A DNA stretch of 64,000 nt from assembly GCA_963724625.1 (NCBI GenBank), contig CAVRVO010000014.1:40948-104947 (forward strand), given 5' to 3'. A program made the position numbers and the translations under genes. A model generated the notes under the pieces. It had not been told where the DNA came from and searched no databases. It was given only the letters and a program-made list of their open reading frames with translations. Every line of letters starts with the position of its first letter. Within the stretch, counting starts at the first letter, position 1. The DNA comes from DATBVX01 sp963724625. Lineage in GTDB: Bacteria > Pseudomonadota > Gammaproteobacteria > Steroidobacterales > Steroidobacteraceae. Shown here piece after piece: positions 36,206 through 48,500 of the stretch.

Positions 36206-36712
36206 TCAACCATACTGAATGACGGATCTGGCATGGTGCCGGCCCCAGGAAAATTCGCCCGCCAGCTTCAGATCGATCAGCACGCCGAGACCGCGCACCT
36301 CGTAACCGGCAAGCTCGCTGAGACCCGCTGCCGCGCGCAACGTGCCGCCGGTGGCCAGGACATCGTCGATGAGCAGCAGGCGGCCGTGTCCGGTATGCAT
36401 TTCCAGAGAGCCAGTGCCGTATTCCAGGTGGTAGGCCAGCTCGACGACCGGCGGCGGCAACTTGCCCTGCTTGCGAATGGGCACGAACCCCATGTTTCGC
36501 CGCACTGCCAGTGCCGAGGCGAGAATGAAGCCACGTGATTCAATTCCGCCGAGCGCGTCGACCTCATTCCATTCCTCGTCCGTGAAGAGGGCCTCGAGCG
36601 CATCTATGGTCGCCTCGAAGTGAGTGCGCAGTAGCGGGCTGATGTCGCGAAACAGGATGCCTGGGCGTGGAAAATCAGGAGTCTCGACGATCAGGCGCTT
36701 CAGGTACGACAT
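36206..36712 (-). CDS. apt: Adenine phosphoribosyltransferase
   Basis: A 168-residue type I phosphoribosyltransferase: MSYLKRLIVETPDFPRPGILFRDISPLL (adenine-specific start), GGIESRGFILASALA, KQGKLPPPVVELAYHLEYGTGSLEMH, and the PRPP loop LLIDDVLATGGTLRAAAGL. It converts adenine and PRPP to AMP. The last dozen residues (GEFSWGRHHARSVIQYG) are unusual and the same bases read as a different plausible tail in another frame, so an indel near 36240 is possible. The gene is flanked by the nucleosidase and ctlX. Confidence 0.9.
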   Translation of the reverse strand: MSYLKRLIVETPDFPRPGILFRDISPLLRTHFEATIDALEALFTDEEWNEVDALGGIESRGFILASALAVRRNMGFVPIRKQGKLPPPVVELAYHLEYGTGSLEMHTGHGRLLLIDDVLATGGTLRAAAGLSELAGYEVRGLGVLIDLKLAGEFSWGRHHARSVIQYG

Positions 36713-36743
36713 GTGGACTGATCTCGAGTGCCGCGGACGGATC

Positions 36744-37697
36744 TCAGGGGCGGCGCGGCAGGTGAATTTCCGCCAGCATGCAACGAACGCTGCCGCCGCC
36801 ATACTTTTCGATCGTGGGAATCGGCACTGCCACGATCTTGCCGTGGCGCTCCAGGCGCGCGCGCTGCGCGGAGTCGAGACTGTGTTGCGCGCTCGCCGAC
36901 ATCGCGACGATCTTGTCTCCACTCCGATTCTCGAGCTCCAGCATGTTACCGGCGAATGCGGCCATCTGCTGCAGCGTGATGCCGATGACCTCGTGGCCCG
37001 AATTCTCGAGGATCTGCGTGACGGCGGCGCGGCGTGCCTCATCCGCGATGCTCTGCGCGCACAGCACGGCGAAGCGTTCCCCGACACACATCAGGACATT
37101 GGTGTGGTAGATCGCGACCCGCTGCGCGTCGCAGGCCTCGAAGCTCACGATTTCGTAATCGAGGCGCTGCGCGAAATCGCCGAGGGCATCGAGCTGGGTG
37201 CGCGGCGAAAGCGCGGCGAACGCTAGGCGGTGCGTGCGATCGAGCACCAGGCTCCCGGTGCCTTCGAGGTACTGACCGGAATTCTCGTGGGCGCTGAGAT
37301 CGATCGTTTTACCGATGCGAAAGCCGTGACGCGACACAAGTTGCTCGAGGACATCGAGCCGCCGTTCCCATCGCCGGTTCGGCGCCAGCAACGGGTACAG
37401 CACCACCGTGCCGTCAGCATGAAAGCTGACCCAGTTGTTGGGGAAGATAGCGTCGGGCTTTTCCAGCTCCGGCGTGTCGTTCACGACGCACACTTCCACG
37501 CCAGCGCCGGCGAGAGCAATGGCCAGAGCGTCGAACTCCTGGGCGGCGCGCTCACGGATTGCGACTATCGGCTCAGCAACGTTGCGCGCCTGGAAGACAT
37601 TCGAGTCCGCAGTGGCTGGATTGGGTTCGAAACGCGCCGGCCGCACCATGAGGACGCTGCGCGCGGCCTGGGGCTCCTGCGAACTTGGAACGACCAT
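36744..37697 (-). CDS. ctlX: Citrulline-utilization hydrolase/dimethylarginine dimethylaminohydrolase family (CtlX-like)
   Basis: A 317-residue enzyme of the guanidino-modifying (ADI/DDAH) superfamily. It has SVLMVRPARFEPNPATADSNVFQ, DAIFPNNWVSFHADGTVVLYPLLAPNRRWERR, ENSGQYLEGTGSLVLDRTHRLAF, catalytic His in AIYHTNVLMCVG, and the catalytic cysteine near residue 306 in GGGSVRCMLAEIHLP. This is the layout of CtlX, which hydrolyses citrulline or related guanidines. It is on the same strand as apt, 31 bp away. Confidence 0.85.
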   Translation of the reverse strand: MVVPSSQEPQAARSVLMVRPARFEPNPATADSNVFQARNVAEPIVAIRERAAQEFDALAIALAGAGVEVCVVNDTPELEKPDAIFPNNWVSFHADGTVVLYPLLAPNRRWERRLDVLEQLVSRHGFRIGKTIDLSAHENSGQYLEGTGSLVLDRTHRLAFAALSPRTQLDALGDFAQRLDYEIVSFEACDAQRVAIYHTNVLMCVGERFAVLCAQSIADEARRAAVTQILENSGHEVIGITLQQMAAFAGNMLELENRSGDKIVAMSASAQHSLDSAQRARLERHGKIVAVPIPTIEKYGGGSVRCMLAEIHLPRRP

Positions 37698-37717
37698 TGT
37701 CCGGATTCAGCTGTCCG

Positions 37718-39956
37718 TCACAGCGGGCGCCCGAGGAACAGGTAGACAGCAGTATTTCCCGTTTCGGACAGGCCCACCGCAAAGTAACAGGGCCCCAGTA
37801 ACGTGTCGGCTGCGAGGTACATCGAGCCCGAATAGATCACGCCACTCGGATCGGGACCATTGAGTCGATTATCGATATCCGCCGCCTCGAGCGAACCTCC
37901 CCAATAAATGCCCTTACCGAAGGCGGGCAGCGAAAACAGGCGGCGCTCATAGACCATGCGTCCGAGCAGTGCGCCGTCGACCAGAAATTCGTGCTGGCTG
38001 TAGCCGGATAGATTCTGGAATCCACCCAGGGCGAAAGCGTTGTAGATCGGTCGCTCGCCCCCGAAGGTCGTGTAGTAATCGAAACCGATGCGGAAATGAT
38101 TGTTTTCGGTGCCAAAAGCCTTCTCAAGACGCGCTGAACCGCTGTAGTACTCGATGTCCGCTCCGAGGCTCGGTCTGGTGCTGGAGAGATCGAGAACAGC
38201 GAGAAATCCGCTGGATGGAAAATTCCAGTTGTTGTACTGATCCAGCACCAGGCGCATGTAGACGGCGCCAAGATCGTCGTGGCTGTCATCGAGCGCTGTG
38301 CTGCCGGTCGACTTGGTAAAACTCACCTGGCCGAAGCGGTAGCCGAATCGCGCTTCGCCATACGTTCCCATGCGGCGCCCCAGGTCCAACGCGATTTCGC
38401 CGCGACGATTGCGGTACTGAGCCACAGCCTCTTGATCGACGAAGATGTTCTCGAGCTCCTGCGCGGCCACGAGTCGCGACGAGGCAAACCATTTGCGCGC
38501 CAGATCGAGCGGCTGGTACAGCTCGCTGGCAATACCAGTCAGGTCACCGAGATAAAAGCGGTTGCGCCACTCGAGTCCTCGCTCCGTCAGCCAGGTCATG
38601 CGGTGATCGACGTTGAGGTTGAATGCGCTGGTACCCTGGAAGTCCGTCGAGAGATTGAGGCCGATGTGCATGTAGTTCGGCCCCCAGCTCTTTTCACGCG
38701 GCTCGATGGCGAGGTAGCGACCGGTGTCCGTGCTATCGACCCGATAGCGCACCTGCTGGAAGTCGTCCGTCGCCAACAACTCCTTCAGCCCGCGCTCCAA
38801 TGCCTTCTCATCGAGGCGGTCGCCGGTCGCTGACCGGAACGTGGACTCGACGACGCGCGGATTGACACGGGTGAGGCTCTTGGTATCGAGCTGCACACCG
38901 GCATAGCTGCCTGACGGCTGCTGCGAGCCACGCAGATGCGCAACGAAGGTCGCATACTCGGACTCGCTTACGCTGAGCTGGCGCAGGCGATCGGCGACCG
39001 CCCACGCGGCACGCTCGCCGACTTCGACGGTCTTGCGGCGAATTCTCGAAGTCTGCGGAGCTGAAGTCGCCGAGCTCGGGAAGGATGAGAATGTCCCGCT
39101 CCGTGAGCTCGCTGAGCGACTTGCGCACGTTCTGCTCGGTGAGAATGTTCACCATCTGTGAGCCGACGCTGAGGAATGAACGGATCTGGTCGCGCTTCAT
39201 GAGGCCGGTGCCAAGATTCACCGCGATGACGCGTTGCGCGCCGAGTTCACGAGCAACATCGATGCCGAGGTTGCGCGTCAGACCGCCGTCGACCAGCAAT
39301 CGGCCATCGATTTCCGCGGGCGCAAACACCCCTGGTACCGACATGCTCGCGCGCAGGCTTTCGGGAAGGCTGCCATGATCGAGCACCACCATCGATCCAT
39401 CCTCGATATTCGTGGCGATGGCGCGAAACGGAATCGGCAGAGTGTCGAAGGTTGGAAATCTCTCGTTTGGTCCCGCGAGGTCTTGCAGAAAAACTTCCAG
39501 CTGCTGGCCAATGATGGCACCGGCCGGGAGCTCGACCTCCAGACCGCGTACGCCGAATTCCGCGGCGCCAATCGTGGCGCGATCGAGCTCCTTGCTGCGC
39601 GGCGAGCGGTCAGGGCGCGGTGGTTGATCGAGGAGCACGCTGTCCCACTTGGCCACGCGCACTATTTCTTCCATTTCGGCGGGCGTTTTTCCGTAGGCGT
39701 ATCCGCCGCCGATGATCGAACCCATGCTGGTGCCGACGATGCAATCTATCGGGACACGCAACTCTTCCAGCACCTTGAGCACGCCGATGTGTGCGACGCC
39801 ACGTGCACCGCCGCCGCTCAGCACCAGGCAGATCTTCGGGCGCGAAGTTGGCGCGGCCGAGCCTGCCATTGCCGGTTCGGCGGCACGTGCGTTGGTGAGA
39901 GATGCGCCAAACACCAACGATGCAATGACAAGCGAGCGCAGCACGGGAGCGGGCAT
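37718..39956 (-). CDS. Patatin-like phospholipase fused to outer-membrane barrel (PlpD/type Vd-like), frameshifted
   Basis: About 746 residues. A signal peptide (LVIASLVFGASLTNARA) is followed by a patatin domain: GGGARGVAHIGVLKVLEEL (oxyanion loop), GTSMGSIIGG (nucleophile GTSMG) and LLVDGGLTRN (catalytic Asp in DGG). A frame change near 39040 leads to a POTRA-like stretch (VQLDTKSLTRVNPRVV, LDEKALERGLKELLATDDFQQVRYRV) and a C-terminal 16-strand-like barrel region ending with aromatic VYLFLGRPL. The full arrangement is that of PlpD-type type Vd autotransporters, in which the barrel exports the phospholipase. Start ATG 39954-39956 has AAGGGA upstream. Confidence 0.85.
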
Positions 39957-39983
39957 GGGAGTCCCTTCTGGTTCTGATCGCGC

Positions 39984-40023
39984 AAAAAGAAAAAACCCCT
40001 GAAGCCTTACGACTTCAGGGGTT
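39984..40023 (-). terminator. Rho-independent terminator of the rRNA operon
   Basis: AACCCCTGAAG pairs with CTTCAGGGGTT over 11 bp around an 8-nt loop (39994-40004 and 40013-40023). On the minus strand it is followed by a T-tract (TTTTTTCTTTTT, 39982-39993). It lies about 12 bp beyond the 5S 3' end and about 30 bp before the patatin gene start. Confidence 0.9.
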
Positions 40024-40034
40024 CTGGTTTGAGA

Positions 40035-40152
40035 GCCTGGCAGTGACCTACTTTGGCATGGCTTGCGGCCACACTATCATCGGCGCAGAGCGTTTTCACT
40101 TCCGAGTTCGGAATGGGATCGGGTGGTTCCCACTCGCTATATCCGCCAGGCA
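40035..40152 (-). rRNA. rrf: 5S ribosomal RNA
   Basis: On the minus strand it begins TGCCTGGCGGATATAGCGAG and ends GTCACTGCCAGGC, with the 5' and 3' ends complementary. The conserved central CCCATTCCGAACTCGGAAGTGAAA is present. About 118 nt, ends approximate to a few bases. Confidence 0.95.
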
Positions 40153-40249
40153 AACTTTTCGAGAGCCCGGCCGGAGCTCACGCTCCGGCCGTTCCCTCCA
40201 ATCCGGCACACTTGCTTTCTCGACGTGTCGCATTCGCATCGTCTAAGAA

Positions 40250-40271
40250 AACACCCAACCGCTTGGGTGTT
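40250..40271 (-). other. Perfect hairpin in the 23S-5S spacer
   Basis: AACACCCAA pairs with TTGGGTGTT around CCGC. On the minus strand TTTTC follows, so it resembles a short terminator or a processing stem. It lies next to the 23S terminal stem (40270-40282 with 43172-43184). Confidence 0.6.
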
Positions 40272-40274
40272 ATA

Positions 40275-43179
<2,905 letters not shown>

Positions 43180-43302
43180 ATATAACCCCAAGGAGTCGGA
43201 GTTATACGTTTGCTGTTTCTCACATACGAATGCGACACTCCAAAAAAAACAAGCAAAGAAAAATGCTTGAAAATTGGGCGTCAAAAAAACAAATGTGTCC
43301 AG

Positions 43303-43316
43303 ATTGTTAAAGAGCA
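43303..43316 (-). promoter_or_regulatory. boxA-like antitermination site before 23S
   Basis: On the minus strand TGCTCTTTAACAAT matches the Nus-factor boxA consensus TGCTCTTTAACA. It lies in the ITS about 130 bp before the 23S 5' end. Confidence 0.8.
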
Positions 43317-43404
43317 AACGCCACCGGAGTGGCGCTTCGAGCAATCAGCGATGAGCACTTCGAGCGCGCATCGCTGATCACACGAGATTCCTGGTTGGCT
43401 GAGC

Positions 43405-43480
43405 TGGTGGAGCCAGCCGGGATCGAACCGGCGACCTCCTGCTTGCAAAGCAGGCGCTCTCCCAGCTGAGCTATGGCCCC
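43405..43480 (-). tRNA. tRNA-Ala(TGC)
   Basis: Minus strand: GGGGCCATAGCTCAGCTGGG start, anticodon loop TTTGCAA (TGC), T-arm GCCGGTTCGATCCCGGC, acceptor GGCTCC with encoded CCA at 43405-43407. Located in the 16S-23S spacer, as in many gammaproteobacteria. Confidence 0.97.
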
Positions 43481-43499
43481 TGCTGCCGTGACTGCTCAA

Positions 43500-43576
<77 letters not shown>

Positions 43577-43695
43577 AGGGTTCGAGGCAGTGCCCTTCGA
43601 CCGAGCAGCGCTCGTGCGGGCGCCAACCTAGTAGATGAAACAGGTAACTTGTGTTGGGAACTCGCGCCGGGCACTTCCGACGCGTTTCTTTCTCT

Positions 43696-45249
<1,554 letters not shown>

Positions 45250-45374
45250 AAAGGCTTTGAGACATCTAACTAAAGATGAGTGACCCAAAAGTTCAGTATT
45301 ACTGCTGGACTCTTGGTTACTCGGTCTGCGTCAAAGGCGCTCGACACGAGTCCCCACACAAATTACCTGTTTGA

Positions 45375-45388
45375 TTTTTAAAGAGCGG
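45375..45388 (-). promoter_or_regulatory. boxA-like antitermination site in the 16S leader
   Basis: Minus strand CCGCTCTTTAAAAA, close to the boxA consensus TGCTCTTTAACA, about 125 bp before the 16S 5' end. A second boxA is in the ITS (43303-43316). Confidence 0.7.
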
Positions 45389-45421
45389 CCGGGACCGTCG
45401 GGGGCCCCGGAAAGACGCGGG

Positions 45422-45449
45422 AGTATACCGGACAAATCCGACCCGTCAA
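45422..45449 (-). promoter_or_regulatory. rRNA promoter P2
   Basis: Minus strand TTGACG (45444-45449), 16 bp, TATACT (45422-45427). The discriminator that follows is CCCGCG. It is about 170 bp before the 16S 5' end. The 310 bp between the 16S and the CHAT gene contain only this, P1, a boxA and leader sequence. Confidence 0.75.
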
Positions 45450-45515
45450 CGGCGCATGCCGTCGGCAGAGAGGTCAGGAGATGCCCGGGGACACCGGGGC
45501 GTCAGAAGGGGGCGC

Positions 45516-45543
45516 AGTATAGCGATCGAACGGGGGGAGTCAA
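45516..45543 (-). promoter_or_regulatory. rRNA promoter P1
   Basis: Minus strand TTGACT (45538-45543), 16 bp, TATACT (45516-45521), followed by GCGCC. Both promoters share the same spacing and -10. The -35 is 16 bp past the stop codon of the upstream CHAT gene, so transcription reading out of that gene would enter the rRNA operon. Confidence 0.75.
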
Positions 45544-45559
45544 CGACCGCGCAGACCGA

Positions 45560-48500
45560 TCACTCGTTCAGGCGCTTGAGCAGCTCCTGCAAGGACTTCA
45601 CCAGCGGCTGTCGGCCGCCAATCGTCGCCATCCGGCACAGAAAATCGATCTGATCACGAATCGATCCGAATTCGCGCAGACTCGAAAGCGCACGTATGTC
45701 GAGGTATTCACCCGCCAGCTGATTCAGCAGGGGATCATCCAGAGTATCCCCGGCAATGCAACGGAGAAGCTTGCAGTCTATCCGTGCCTGATCGACCAGG
45801 AAGTCCGGACCCTGCCTGAGCAGCAGCTCGATCTTTCGTGCGATCGCATCAAGGTCTGCGATGACACGTCGCTGCTGAGCCGAGCCAGCGCGTTTCGCAC
45901 GAGCGCTGGCAAGCCACGCGGTCACCACCTGTCCCATGATCAGATTCAGCCGCGGGTAGTAATCGTTTGGCGGGCGTCGGCTCAGCGCCAGGTCGTAGTA
46001 TTCACGCATCTTCTCGATCGCGCGCCGCGTCTGGCCGAGATCCGTGCTCAGCCACGCTCTGCGCTTCTGCCAGCTGGCGAGAAGAAGCAATCGTTCGGCA
46101 GTGAGTTGATCGTTGCTTGGCTCCAGCGCATGCGCGCCTTTGCGTTCCATCAGTGGCGTTGTGACCCAATGAAGCAGCTCCTCCGCTTCACTGAACAGAT
46201 CGGTGATGGCGCGTTGGTCGGGTTTACCACCGTGGCGCGTCGACTCTACTGCAAGGCGTGTCATCAGATTGGCGAGTTGCTCGATGTCGCGCAGGGTAAG
46301 CGACGCGGAATCCTCCTTGAGAGCGCGTCGATAGAAGCGCAATGCGTCCTGAAACCGCAGTGCCTCCCAGTAAGCCCGCGCCAGTGAAATGGACACGCCT
46401 GGTTTGGATAGCCAGTCCTGTTCCTGAAGCCACTTCTCGATGCGCATCAACTGGCCGAGATACCAGGAAGGATCCGCGGCGCCGACCGTCTCAAGCTGGG
46501 CAGTGAGGTCCTCTATTTCGGTGACGGCGATCTCGGGCGTCGCGAAATTGAGCTCAGGCTCAGTGGCTGCTCCATCAGTGGCGCTGACCAGTCGATAGTC
46601 CGGATCGCCATAGCACTGATATGCGCCCCATGTATTCACCGTCGGGTAGCGTTCATAGACTCCCTTGCGCGCAGCACGGGTCGCCTGCCCGAACGTGATG
46701 CCCGCAAGCATGTCGCCATAGATCGACTGTGCGAATGCCGTCGCCGCTTCGTCGTCCACCGCCCAACCCGCGGCAATGACCGCACGCACACCCATGCGGA
46801 TAAATTCCTGGGCAACGTTTGCAGCGATGTGGTTGTAGTCATGGCGCAGATTCGCGAGTTCGGGCGCTTCGCCGGTGATACGGCCGAGGTGACAGCAGTT
46901 GATGAACACCAGCTCCGGCACGCTCCGCATCTGTGCGATCTCGTGCGGCGTCAGGAACATGCCGTCGCCGATCACCATGCCAGTAACCCGATCCTTAGCA
47001 TTTGTTGCGGGCGCGTATTCGTAGACACCATGTCCCGCCAGGTGGAGCACCCGATAAGGCCTGTCGAACAGCGCTTTCAGCACCTGTGTGCCGCTGGGTC
47101 GATCCAAATGTGTCACGCGGAACTGCCCGCTTACATCGAGCGCGCGCGCCACAGCACGTGCCTCCTGCTGCGCCCCCTTCAGCTCCACGAATGAACTGAC
47201 CGGATCCCCAACGACCAACGCCTCCTTCGAGGTGCTGGGCTGAATGTTTTCGCGGAACTCCAGCGACTCGAGCTGGCGCAGGACGCCTCGGCGGCAACTG
47301 AAGGGTTGGCGATCATTCGGCCCGCGGCCCTCGAGCGGGTCCTCGAGCAGTTCCCACGGGTAGGCGGCGGACTCGTCGTCCACCATCAGGACCACGTTGT
47401 CCTCATCCAGCGAGGCGTCCTTGAATTCGTTTGGCAGCAGCAGCTCGAACAGCGTGCGCGCCAGCTGCTCTTCGTGCTGCGTCGTCTGAATCGCCTGGCG
47501 AATGAAACCGTCGACCAGCGTTCGTTGCGTCGTGAGTAGCCGCACCTCGTTGCGCGCGCGACGCGTGATCGCGGAAAACCGCAGCACTTTCTCGCTGGAA
47601 TCAGCGACCGCTTCGCCGAGAATCTGGATCCGATGCCACCAGCCGCCAGGCTCCTGGTAACTGATGCGTTGGCGGGCGCCCTTGCGTCGGGAGAGTCTGC
47701 CGTCAAACCGGAACCGGCCCTTGAGGGTGGGTTCATCCTTCTCGATGCGAGCAAAAGCGCTGACGATCTGGATCGCGCGATCGCGCCACAACTCGATGAA
47801 TTCGATTTCGCCGATGCGTTGCAATTGATTGGACGCAGCAAGTATGTCATTTGCCTGCGCCACGGCACGCAGGCATGCGGCCACCGAATCGGCCACCGCC
47901 ACTCCGCCCATGCCGCTGCCGACGAGCAGCGCACTGATGCCGAGCGAGTCTGGTTCATCCCCCACCGAGACGACGCCGCGCTCCACCCACTCACTGACGT
48001 ACTCGAGCAACCCATGCACGAAGGTCTGCGTCAGCTGTGAGGCGCTCAGTACGCCAGCACTGCCCAAGCCGACAACGACTGCGCCCTTCGGCGTTACGCG
48101 GTCGTAGCTGTGCAAACGCTGGTTGACGAATACGGCGCTCGATTCGATGGGACCTGGATACAGGCCGAGTTGCAGGCGCTGTGAAAGTTGGCCCGCGAGC
48201 GTGCGATCCAGAGCCTTCTCGGCGCTGATAATCGTGTCGCCGACGTAGTGACCCACTGCGACCGGAAAGCGCGCGAACGCCAGATTGCCGTGAACCGCCC
48301 GCACATCGACCACGGCCTGACTGCGCCGGCTGCGCGCACGACGCGTACGCGTTGGCTCGGCGCCGAGTGCTTCGGCCTGCAATGCCGGCTCGTCGGGATA
48401 GACCACCTCCACGTCACGCGGCATAGGGAATACTTCCGCAGCCGCCCGATCCACGGGCGGGGTGGTCGCGAGCCGAATGGTGTTGCCGAACGCGAGGACA

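Noticed and set aside
36206..36260. Frameshift at the 3' end of apt
   Set aside because: The tail is odd but a stop is present at a normal length; I left the gene as read.
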